The notes beneath the pieces were generated by a model. That model did not search any database and was not told the origin of the DNA. It was given only the letters and a program-made list of their open reading frames with translations. Both the position numbers and the translations under genes were made by a program. Positions 54,095 through 64,000 of a stretch of 64,000 nucleotides of DNA are shown in pieces (positions within the stretch are counted from its first letter, which is position 1; each line of letters begins with the position of its first letter). The stretch lies in NCBI RefSeq assembly GCF_000003195.3, contig NC_012871.2, positions 54,675,802-54,739,801 on the forward strand. Reading direction: 5' to 3'. This DNA comes from Sorghum bicolor (taxonomy: Eukaryota; Streptophyta; Magnoliopsida; Poales; Poaceae).

Positions 54095-56726
54095 ATGAAT
54101 AGAAGACATCTTCTAGGAAATTTTGTTGACAATCCCGAAGCATTATTCAAGAAGACGAGAGCCAAGCTCAAGAAGAGATCATCAACACTTCAGCAAGAAG
54201 CTTCATCCAATCAAGAAGATCACCAGAACTTTTCTTCAGAGTTCGAAGCCATGGCAAACAAATCAATCCGCGAGTTCTCAGCTCTCACTACGGACAACAT
54301 CCGCACTGGACCTGCTGCAGAGATCGACGGCAACTTTGAGCTCAAGCCTGGACTTATCAACATGGTGCAATCCAACCAGTTCTGTGGGAAGGCACACAAA
54401 GATGCTAGTGCTCATTTACAACACTTCCTGGAGATTTGCAACACATTCACCATATCAGGAGTTTCCAAAGATGCTATACTACTTCGCCTCTTCCCATTCT
54501 CACTGTTAGGAAGAGCGAAGCAGTGGTTCTACGCTACAAAGGAGAAGAATACTACGTGGGCACTCTGCTCAACAAACTTCTTGGCAAAGTTCTTTCCCAT
54601 GGGCAAGACCAATGCTCTCCGTGGGAAGATTATAAGTTTTCAGCAACAAAATGATGAATCTGTTCCAGAAGCATGGGAGCGCTTCCAAGACTACATCCTA
54701 GAGTGTCCCCATCATGGAATGGAGAGTTGGCTACTGATGCAGACGTTTTATCATGGGCTCGGCAACAGTGCCCGAGAGACCATGGATGCTGCAGCTGGAG
54801 GAGCATTCTTATCACTTACTATACCACAAGCCACAGCTCTTGTGGAGAAGATGGCGTCCAATCAAAGCTGGAATGAAGAGAGGACCCAGACACGCAAGAG
54901 AGGTGGAGGTATGCATCAGCTCAAGGAGGTAGACATGCTGTCTGCAAAGCTAGACCTGCTCATGAAGAAGCTCGATGATAGAGCTGGAGATAAGAAGGAA
55001 GTTATGCACATCTACGACTCTCACATGACTTGTGAGGAGTGTGGAGACACTGGACACTCAGGCAATCACTGCCCTAAGATGCTTGAGGATGTGAACTACA
55101 TCAACGACAACAACAACAACTACTACAACTGTCCTCAACAAAATCAAGGTTGGAATCAACAGAGGCCTAACTACTCAGGTAATTATCAAGGTAACAATTC
55201 TTTCAACAATAATAATAATTTTCCACCTTTGAGAGAGTTAGTGTCTAATCAAGGAAAGCTAATGGATAACCTATCTAAGAAATTAGCATCAAATGATAAA
55301 ATGCTAGAAAATATAAATAATAGAATGGATAATTTCTCTACTGTCATCAAGAATCAAATTAGCTTTAATAAAATGATTGAATCCCAGTTAAATCAAATAG
55401 CTGCTGCTGTTCCTACTACTAACCCCGGTATACCATCACAACCGGAAGGATTAGAATCTGCAAATCTTGTAGACATGTTTGATGCAGGTAATTGGAGTAA
55501 CCCCGTCACTGAATTCTCTACTGACCTTCTGCCGGTCAAGAGAGGAGATCCAAGACGCCCCGACATCCCGATCTCCATCGGCATGGTGGACGTCCCAGAA
55601 GCACTCTGTGACTTTGGCTCTAGCGTCAACATTATACCCAGGGTACTCTATGAAAAATTCTTTACATACCATGTGTTTGCAGTTTGCAGATCAGACGATA
55701 ACTTTTCCAAAAGAAATAGTAAAGAACCTTTGTGTCCGAGTTTGTACCTTGTATGCCCTAGCAGACTTCGTAGTGGTAGAGACCGGAAACAATGAGAGAG
55801 CACCCATCATCTTAGGGAGGCCATTCTTGAACACCACGGGAGCTATCATCTACGCTAGAGCTGCCAAGATCAGTTTCTAAATCAAAGGGAGGAAGGAGAC
55901 ATTTTTATTCAAGAACAAGACTATACAAATTCCAGATCAATCCAGACGTGAGTCAACGAAGAGGACCAACAGGAGGAACAAGAATAAGCAAGTGTGGACC
56001 GAGTCAGCTAAGATGGTCACTGTAGTTCATGGAGGCCAAGATCAACAACTTAAGTCACCGCTTTTGACCAAGAAGGACGCCCCAGGAAAGCCAAGCATCT
56101 ACTGCTCCATAAATGGATACAACTTCTACAAGGCAACTTGTGACACCGGATCGGGCGTCAACATAATGGCCGCAGTCACCTATCGGCTCTTGTTCGGAAC
56201 CATGCCACTAAAACCAACATACATTCAGCTCCAGATGGCAGATCAGACATTTCGAGAAGTTAAAGGAACAGTAACTGATGTCCCAGTCAAAATAGACGAT
56301 CACGTTGTCTACACAGACTTTCAAGTTATTGACATGGGAGAAGATGAATATGATCCACCCGTCATCCTTGGAAGACCGTTCCTCAGCACCGTTAAAGCAA
56401 TTATCTACATTGGAACCGGAGAAGTCCATATGCACTTCCCCTCAGAGAAGGTACGCCGTTATTTTACTGACCTTAACTATATCATTGAAGAATCTAAGCA
56501 GGTAAGAAAGCGACGCAACCGCAACCAGAGGAGGCAGATCATCAAGGACGGATGGGCAGACTATGAAGGAGAAGTGATAAGGTCAGAAGACGTAGAGTTT
56601 AAACAGAATTATCCAGAGGAGATTGAAGCACCGAGTCAGGTATGGAAAATGAAGATAACTATACATGAAGAGGAGGCGCTGCCGGAAGTACCGACTACGC
56701 CACCCAACGAACCTCAGGACAATTGA
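54095..56726 (+). pseudogene. gag with two tandem retropepsin-like domains (element H), broken
   Basis: Start MNRRHLLGNF at 54095, preceded by TTTTATCTTATGCAG, a splice-acceptor-like stretch. Capsid region, CCHC knuckle CEECGDTGHSGNHC (about 55030-55072), Asn/Tyr-rich linker and coiled coil. First protease domain DFGSSVNII (about 55608-55634), then a 17-bp deletion near 55667 that shifts frame, and IILGRPFLN. TAA at 55878-55880 replaces a Tyr codon. Second protease domain DTGSGVNIM (about 56142-56168) and VILGRPFLS, a basic linker and an acidic tail ending at 56726. The last 244 codons are open. The protein would be about 880 residues and has no RT. Confidence 0.82.
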
Positions 56727-56775
56727 GAAAATGGAGAGTCCCGTTCGGAGGACTTAAAAACACCGAACACCTTGC

Positions 56776-58286
56776 TGTTGACACTAGCTAACACCACTTA
56801 GATACTAGGTTGTCATCCCCAGCATGGTGCCAGAGTGTACAAAGGTATTTATAAATGTAAAGGCTCTCTAGAAAATAATCTATTCTATCCGCAAGCACAC
56901 AGATAAAACACCTCATTGTAGCATTTCACCAGGATAAGTATTCCAGGTATCGTTATTTATAATTTTGCTCAAGGGATCTAAGATGAAATTAAATCAAGGG
57001 GGCAAAATCTATCAAGGCATAGACTAGAGATAAACTTGCAAGAACATGATTACTAATGAGAAACTCGTCACACAGTCACTTAGTTTAGCAGGAGGTAAAC
57101 CATAAAGATAATGATAATGAATTATAAGTTCATGGGTAGATGACACAGCGATTAGAAAATAGACTACTCCTCATATATGTAGGTGATGTCGGATTAGCTA
57201 GAGCATGGATTCTAAGTTATCTACTAACTACTAAGTCATAATCTACTCTAGTTATCTACAAGATCATATATAGCATAAAAGACTCTTCATTCATGTATAA
57301 GGAACATTGATAAAGTAAATCAGAGCATCGCATGACTTACTCCACAATACCGGTTCTGCCTGTCCTATCAACGGAGGGTGGACTATATAAGAATCAACGA
57401 AGCTGTCACTATCGCGAACTACCACATGACCCGGCCAATAGGATACATTTGCAGATAAATAACATCTAAGCACCACGCTCACATGTGATCTATCACCTAA
57501 CTCCCTCGCGTCAAGAGCTAAGCGCTTTGCAAACTTATACATAAACTCATTATCAATTAGAACTATATCAAATATAGAACTAGAGCAAACTAAGAACATA
57601 ATAATTAGAGACATAATTCAATTAGAACAAAGAATTAGAGAAAGATATGAATAATACCAATCTTTATTACCGAAGATCCGAATCCAGAGCGTAGTGCTCT
57701 ACTTCTCTAATTGCTATCTAATCAAACCTCTAAACTTGAAGGATTAGGGATTAGCTAATTCTAATTCTCTGTGGGAGAGAAGCTCTAAACCCTAACTTTG
57801 ATGGCTACCTCTGAATAATGATTTCTCCTCTCCTCCTCCAGGGGCCAGGGGGTCTGGTTTTATAGTCCCCTCAAGTGAACGTGAGTCATTGGATCAAACC
57901 GACATAGATTGTATGGTTTAGATTGATCCTTTAGGTCGGTGGAGCGTAGTCCCGAAGCAGAGTCCTGATTGGACTCCTCGCCTGGGCGGGCGCCCAAGGG
58001 GGGTGGGCGGCCGCCCTGCCCCCGAGCCCGATTCCCTTCTCGTTTGTTCCCGTGGCTTCTGGACCCTTCTAGATTGAGGAAAATTGCGCGGCACGTAATT
58101 ATCTCGTTGTAAACATGACATGTGGGCCTTCTCTCCATATTCTCTGATAACCCTCTGCAGAAATAGATAAACACCAAAGCTCGTGGAATTCTGTCAGATA
58201 AAACCCTAATTCTAGATATTTGTTTCATATTGATCCTTTTTCATGTTTATTTGATTATTAATTTTAGTACTTAAGGACCGTCAACA
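56776..58286 (-). mobile_element. J: solo LTR of group 1, target duplication CTTGC
   Basis: A single 1511-bp group 1 LTR in minus orientation, flanked by CTTGC at 56771-56775 and 58287-58291 with no internal sequence. This is the product of recombination between two LTRs of one insertion. It lies in H just past the protease gene. GC dyads are at 57984-57995 and 58005-58016. Confidence 0.93.
57291..57614 (-). CDS. Hypothetical LTR-encoded ORF, group 1 (J)
   Basis: 107 aa, open, with VVRDSDSFVDSYIV. This is the fourth intact copy in the window. Same caveats as 7457-7780. Confidence 0.3.
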   Translation of the reverse strand: MSLIIMFLVCSSSIFDIVLIDNEFMYKFAKRLALDARELGDRSHVSVVLRCYLSANVSYWPGHVVVRDSDSFVDSYIVHPPLIGQAEPVLWSKSCDALIYFINVPYT

Positions 58287-58291
58287 CTTGC

Positions 58292-60364
58292 CAAGAGGAA
58301 AACTTGGTAGTTATCCTTTCCCTTTCAATTCTTTCAACTAGTTTACTTAGTTAATTAGGTTCGTACCATCCTAAAAAGAAAATAAAAATGTAAAAAACAG
58401 TAAGCCCCATGTGAGTAGACAAGTGGCATAAAACCCATAAGTACATTCACTGTGGTGGCATAAAAATAAAATAAAAATTTCTTTTCTGCTTTATAAAATA
58501 AAAATATAAAAACAGGGAGTAATATTTATTGAGGAGTCCCAACATGATAAAGGCTAGATATTTATGCTAACATTTAATCAGTTCCACAAAGCTTTGTTGT
58601 CTATTTAAGCTCCACAGAATTTAAGAATCAAGAAGACAAGCAGACGGAGGACATTCTGATCGCTGTCAGAATGCTGCTGACTTTCAAATACACCTCTGCC
58701 ACCTGCTAGCTACATCAAGAGAAATTACGTCAAAATTCAGCTTGGGGGAGAGCACCCCCATTTATCTCGATAAGTATTCCTATATATCTATCTTTATACT
58801 TATATTATTTTAGAATATAAATATACATAACTATGAAAAACCAAATAAGGATTTTATGCTTATATATATATATGTCTTTTGCTTAGTGTGTTTAATAAAT
58901 AAATAAAGTGGCTATGCTAATCTGTATCTAAATAAAATTTAAGCATGGATATGATGAATAGTTGCTCTGCCTAATTTGCACATTTTAAGTTCTCTCTCAA
59001 GTTTAGATATAACTGTTATAATTTAAAGCTTGCTCTAGACCTAAACTTGTGGGATGAAAACTTGATCTAAAGTCTAAGTTGTTAATGGATACAATATGGG
59101 AAGGTTGAGCTGCTGTTTATCTATTCCTAGAGATGCTAGAATTCTAGAGAATTTTATCTTTAAAAATCTTTAAAATATTACATGATGAGTTCCTGTATGA
59201 TGAGAGTTTAAATTCCTACCACAGCCATATATACATGCTTGCTAGACTTTGAGCCACACATTTACTATTTACTGCTTATGAGCATTGAGTGTGGTCAAGC
59301 TGTGTAGACCCTTAGGAGCTTGTCATGTGGTTAAATCAAGATTCACTTGCACGTTCACTCATATATGCTACTTCTACTCCGGAAGTACCATCCACATATA
59401 TCCATCCATTTCCATCTCCAGAACCACCTAAAAATATTCTACTCCTAATCCGGGAGAGAATAACCAAAAATATTTCTGTTTTTCCCCTATGAAATAAATG
59501 CTCAAGTTATCTTGTTACTACCACTTGCTATATTATCTCAAGAGATAAGTGTTCTAAAAAAAATACGAGGAAATAAAAAGGAGCAAGTGCTCGGAACCTC
59601 AAAAGAAAAGAAAAAGTGAGACGAGAGGTAAAAATGGACAAGTGTCCGACAGTAGAATTAGGGGTACAAGATACCCACCTGAGAGAAAAGAAAAAAAGAG
59701 CATCTCATTCTCCTCATAAAGTTTCAAAAAGCAAGGAAGGTATGTATCCCCTCAAAGAGCAAAGTAGAATTAGACTTCCACCACTATTGTTATCACCGTC
59801 ATCACCATACACCATTCATTCGCCACACATGCACATCTTGATTTGACTTATTGATTTGTTTCTTTGGATCCATGGTTTGACTATACAATAAATGTCTCCC
59901 ACCTATGAGCTCCAGATATTAAAGCCTTATTAAAGTAGGGTGAGAGAGAAGGCAATGTCACTATGCCTTATACCACAAATACCACATATCTTGAGAGAAG
60001 GCATATACCATCACTGCCTTGGTAAGGATCTAGAAATACCACAAAAGAGAGATATGAGAGAGTCATACAAGGAATTTCTGAGTTTTATTTGAAAATCTGC
60101 AAAAAACACCAGAGCTATAGCTAATCAAGAATAAGAGACATGGCACTTGACTAGACTGTTCTATCTTTTAACCACTCAAGACAGAAGTGACGGTTACAAG
60201 TCCCATGTTGAAGGTAAAGTAAGTAAGTTTTAAGTCTTGACAGTTTACTCTAACTCAGAGATGAAATCTTATTTAAAAGCATGTGTACCGTCAATTTTTA
60301 AAGATATTGCAACAACTTATGATCCATAGCTGAGTCTATCCTTGCTCAGGGACGAGCAAGAGGT
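58292..60364 (+). other. Non-coding 3' internal region of H
   Basis: I see no gene. It has a stem-loop with polypurine-tract-like start (58738-58760), dyads GAGCAAGTGCTC (59581-59592) and GGACAAGTGTCC (59636-59647), and the TTGCTC/GAGCAA hairpin just before the polypurine tract. Confidence 0.7.
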
Positions 60365-60379
60365 AAGCTTGGGGGAGTT
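60365..60379 (+). other. Polypurine tract of element H
   Basis: AAGCTTGGGGGAGTT directly precedes the 3' LTR. Confidence 0.87.
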
Positions 60380-61774
60380 TGTTGACGGTCCTTAAGTATC
60401 AAATTTAATTATCAAATAAATAAAGAAAATGATCCAAATGAAATCAACATCTAGACTTAGAGTTTTATCTGACAGAATTCCAAGAGTTTTGGTGTTTGTC
60501 TATTTCTGCAGGGGGTTATCAGGAAATACGGAAGAAAGGCCCACACGTCGGGATTACATAGAGATATTAACGTGCCGTGCAATTATCCTACATCTAGAAG
60601 ACTCCAGAAGCCACGAGACCGAAGCGGAGACGAAACGGGGCCAGAGGCAGGGCGCCCGCCCTGTTCCCCTGGGCGCCCGCCCCCTCCCTGAGTCCAATCA
60701 GGACTCTGCTTCGTGGGAGATCTGTCAAGAGGATTCTTGGTAATTCTCTAATTGTGCTTCTAATTGCTTTCTAATTATCTTTGTTCTTCAATATTATGAA
60801 TATGACTTTGTTCTACTTCAATATATTGCTTATGACTTTGCTCTACTTGCTTATATTCAAGATTATATTGTTCTTAGTTTATCATAGTTATGTACTTGGC
60901 TTAGTTAGATTGGATCTATATACATGCTTAGGATCGTATAGCGTTTATCCATCGGATCCATGGGTAAATGATAGATATTGCGTAGGCGTGGTGCTTATAC
61001 CGTATTTATCTGCGATTGTACCCAATATGCCAGATCGTGGGGTGGTTCGTGATAGTGACAGCTTCATTGATTCTTATATAGTCCCCCTCTCATGTATTGG
61101 GCTGGCAGAGCAACATTATTATAGGAGAGTGATTGCTATGTTTCTCATTTACCTTGCTAATATCACTATGCATGGGCGTAGTCTTGTCTCGCAATGATTG
61201 CTAAGTATGCTTGCACTAATTATGATAATGCTAGACTATATAGTTGAGAATAACTTAGGGAATATTCTTGTAGTTCGTTCTAATACCATGCTAATGACTT
61301 TCTAGAGTATCTAATTGAGGTGCTTATCATATTTATTATGTGGCTAGATCAGACTAATTATCTTTGTCACTATTCATTACTTCATATATCTTTTATGTGA
61401 CACTTATCCCTGTATGAAGAGTTAGATAAATGTTCTCAATTATACATACAATGATACATACTCAATCTCATATTCTATTCTGTAATCAATATTGATGATT
61501 GTTAATCCCTTCCCAGTGGTAAAAATATAAATAACGATACCTGGAATACTTCTCGGTTAAAATGCTGCATCGGTATTAATCTGTGCGCTTGCAGATCCCA
61601 TTCATTATTTATTTAGAAGAGCAATTGCATATTTTAATACCGCGTCTCTTATATCATGCTGGGGATGACAACTTGGCTTAAGTGGTGTGAGGGATAGGTT
61701 TGGCATTTTTGGCACCGTTACTAGATTTAGAGAACTTAGTCTACTTTTGGTAATGATATTAAGAATACCCAACA
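60380..61774 (+). repeat. 3' LTR of element H, with 259-bp internal deletion
   Basis: 1395 bp against 1654 bp in the 5' LTR. The missing part lies between two copies of GATCT (52619 and 52879 in the 5' LTR) and includes the TATA box and likely start site. The GC dyads (60650-60661, 60671-60682) remain. It ends ATACCCAACA. Confidence 0.92.
60781..61197 (+). CDS. Hypothetical LTR-encoded ORF, group 2 (H 3' LTR, 138 aa)
   Basis: Open and nearly identical to 52941-53357, even though the promoter part of this LTR is deleted. Same caveats. Confidence 0.28.
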   Translation: MFFNIMNMTLFYFNILLMTLLYLLIFKIILFLVYHSYVLGLVRLDLYTCLGSYSVYPSDPWVNDRYCVGVVLIPYLSAIVPNMPDRGVVRDSDSFIDSYIVPLSCIGLAEQHYYRRVIAMFLIYLANITMHGRSLVSQ

Positions 61775-62801
61775 GCCACCACATTACTCGAATTGCCTCC
61801 GCTAGCCGCCTTGTGTGATCTCTCGCCGCCGCGCTAACCCTAGATAGGTTGTCAGCCGCTGTTATTTTGCCTGCTTCGCAGCCCTCCTTATATCATCAGG
61901 CGAATACCTACTCCTGTTAGTCATAGGGACGATTCATCCTGTGATCGGTGTTAGAGTTTAGGGACGCTTTGCCCTAACTGCCGCCGCCGCCGCCGACGCT
62001 GTGTTGTGCCTTTTGAAAAACATAACTTGAGATACCTTCGGTAAAACATACATAACTTTTCGCTCGTTTATCAAAAAAATCTGAAATTTTTATAGCAGCT
62101 TCTTGATATCATTTGGACCCGAGCCAAACTCACCTTTGGCTTGTTTGGTTTCAGCAAAATTGCTAAAATAATCAGGAAAATAAAGAAAAGAAATTGACAA
62201 GGGTTTTGCACGCTTTTCAAAGAACTTGCTCAATTTTTGTAGACCATATCTGACATCAGTTGCGGTGCCCATTTTTGTGGTTATATCTTTTGTGATCCTT
62301 GTTTAGAGAAAAATATAAAAAAAATAGTGAAAAAATAAAAAATCTTCATTCCTACTAGTGCCTTTTGGGAAAATCTAGGAAAAATCAAGATAAAAGAAAA
62401 ATCTGCTCTATTGCTTGTTTGCTGAGTTTCTTCCATCATACTTTGTTTCATCTTGTTGCGCTACGTCTAGACACGTCTTAGCCCGTAATTATGATTTGTT
62501 CTTTGAATACTTATTGAACTTAGCTAACTCTGTATTCGAATATTGCTAATCCTTGCTACTTACATTATGCATGTCATATACTTCTGTCAGCACAGGTTCA
62601 TCTTGCAACTATTTACCCACGCTCAACAACAGATTACTTTGCTAATTGGTTTTACTCCTGTTTGGCTTTGGTAAGAACACTTGTAAGACGATGGTAAGCC
62701 GCTTTCTGATTTTGTATTCCACTTTTACCACCATCACCACCACTTGGTTTCTTTTAGTTGATAGGGATAATTCTTTGCTATTTTTTTCCTATTTTTTAAG
62801 C
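61775..62801 (+). mobile_element. Leader region of element K (Ty3/gypsy)
   Basis: Non-coding sequence before a gag pseudogene. It holds a (CCG)n-type run near 61979-61996 and AT-rich leader. I cannot find an LTR boundary or primer site with confidence, so the left part may be other DNA. H adjoins at 61774. Confidence 0.5.
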
Positions 62802-64000
62802 ATGACAGGATCTCCGATGGATTTCAATCATTGTGTGTCTAAGGGTGAACTTACAGTGTTTATCACTGAACAATGCAATCTTATGACCGAGCTGACACGC
62901 AATGTGAACAATCTGGTCACCCGCATTGAACAGATTGAGCAACACCCTCAATCTCATCATGGTGATGATGAAGATGCAGATGGAGATCTTTCTGATCCTA
63001 AAGATATGGACGGTGACAGTGATGCACGTAACCGTCGCTGCTACAACTTCAATCATCGCGGTATGGGAGGTAATAACCATGGTAATAATGATCCCTTTGC
63101 AAAAATTAAATTTAGCCTACCTCCTTTTGCTGGTAATGTTGATCCTAAGGCATATTTAGATTGGGAGCTTGCTGTTCAACAAAAGTTTGATTCTCATAAT
63201 GTGCCTGCTGAGCATAGAGTTAGACTTGCTACTAGTGAGTTTACTAATTTTGCTTTGTTTTGGTGGAGTGATCTTTGCAATACTAATAATGCTGCTGCTG
63301 TGCCTTAAACTTGGAATGCTTTAAAACAACATATGAAATCTCGTTTTATTCCTCCTTATTATCAACGTGATTTACGTCTTAAACTGCAAACTTTAAAACA
63401 AGGAGATAAAAGCGTAGAAGCATACTATCAAGAATTGCTTATTGGTTTAGCACTTTGTGGTGTACATGAATATGATGCTGATGCTAGTGCTAGATGCTTT
63501 GGTGGTTTAAATCATGATATCTAGAACATTCTTGATTAGAAAGAATGACGTAATTTTTCCCAATTGTATCATCTTGCTATAAAGGCAGAACGTAAAGTAC
63601 GGGGACGCAAGCAACACCAGACTTTTAGGTCTAATAATGGGAGAAATTTTCAGTAGCGTTCCGAGCCAGAGACGCTCACACCTGCATTTTCTTCAAGGGT
63701 AAGTAAATTGTCTAATATGCAGCCCCCACAGCTGAAGAAAGGTGCCACTCCGGGTGCTTCCACTAGTTCCTCCTCGCCCAGCGCTAAAATCATTTACCAT
63801 CGATGCAAAGGCATGAGACATGTCATGAAGGATCATGAAGGATTGCTCCAGTCGTCGCGCTTTCATTGCTGCAGATCTGACTGAGGGCGATCAAGACACG
63901 GAGACCATCACCATTGACTCCGTTACTGCCTCCGCAGGCTATCCTAGCCTTCGTGTGCAGCGTGTGTTGAGTTCACGTGTGGTACATGAAGAAGATAAGC
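62802..64000 (+). pseudogene. gag: Ty3/gypsy gag pseudogene of element K, runs off the window
   Basis: Likely start MTGSPMDFNH at 62802. An acidic region (GDDEDADGDLSD) leads to a capsid region with KIKFSLPPFAGNVDPKAYL, FALFWWSDL, MKSRFIPPYYQRDL and VEAYYQELL. Stops at 63306-63308 (CAA to TAA) and 63522-63524, and more near 63536-63548 and 63653. The zinc-knuckle region near 63790-63840 retains CKGMRHVMKD but carries a 10-bp tandem duplication (ATGAAGGATC) and a lost Cys. Readable sequence after it (RAFIAADLTEG, QRVLSSRVV) shows the protease part begins near the window end. Probably a chromovirus. The lineage is not assigned. Confidence 0.8.

Larger units (their letters stand above)
52281..61774 (+). 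mobile_element. Element H: group 2 Athila-like element, interrupted by solo LTR J
   Basis: 5' LTR 52281-53934, primer site, gag-protease-protease pseudogene, J insertion, non-coding region, polypurine tract, 3' LTR 60380-61774. The right flank is GCCAC (61775-61779), but no GCCAC precedes the 5' LTR because D's polypurine tract sits there. It is colinear with C. There is no RT or integrase. Confidence 0.9.

Overview
The window is retrotransposon DNA from a plant nuclear genome. It is probably a grass, and I lean panicoid: the elements are Athila-like and Tekay-like Ty3/gypsy, and a fragment resembles panicoid Ty1/copia LTRs. I find no host gene, tRNA, rRNA or CRISPR array. Almost every base belongs to a nested LTR element, labelled A to K here.

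Three related non-autonomous groups share the LTR start TGTTGACGGTCC, a tRNA-Asp-type primer site (TGGCGCCGTTGCCGGGG) and the polypurine tract AAGCTTGGGGGAG. Group 1 is A (1-8453, minus), B (21389-30733, minus) and J (solo LTR, 56776-58286). It has LTRs of about 1.51 kb, a gag-protease gene and a downstream ATHILA-ORF1-like gene. Group 2 is C (9757-33773, minus, interrupted) and H (52281-61774, plus). It has LTRs of about 1.65 kb and a gag followed by two tandem retropepsin-like domains. Group 3 is F (11778-19364, plus) and D (33774-52280, plus, interrupted). It has 1.23-kb LTRs, an unrecognised 250-310 aa ORF in the gag position and a decayed protease. None encodes reverse transcriptase, RNase H or integrase, so all would need a helper in trans.

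One element, G (34624-46913, minus), is a near-complete but inactivated Tekay-type chromovirus. It has 2.97-kb LTRs, gag-PR-RT-RH-INT-chromodomain and an extra ORF0 upstream of gag. At the right edge is a decayed gag of another Ty3/gypsy element, K. Between A and C lies a probable Ty1/copia LTR fragment (8454-9756).

The nesting can be read directly. C sits in the copia-like sequence. F (target duplication GTATA) and B (CTTAC) sit in C, and D sits in C's 5' LTR. G (GTGAC) sits in D's 5' LTR. H abuts K's leader, and J (CTTGC) sits in H. D and H share one LTR, which points to LTR-LTR recombination that deleted the DNA between them.

The observations most worth following are these. A pair of 12-bp GC dyads at exactly 21-bp spacing occurs in the LTRs of all three groups and again before the internal gene of group 1, beside a second TATA box. 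A 437-bp GT-AG interval is present in F and exactly absent in D, as after splicing and reverse transcription. Polypurine-tract-like copies follow each ORF. Group 2 has a double retropepsin. An ORF kept open in all seven R/U5 copies of groups 1 and 2 is shared between those groups.
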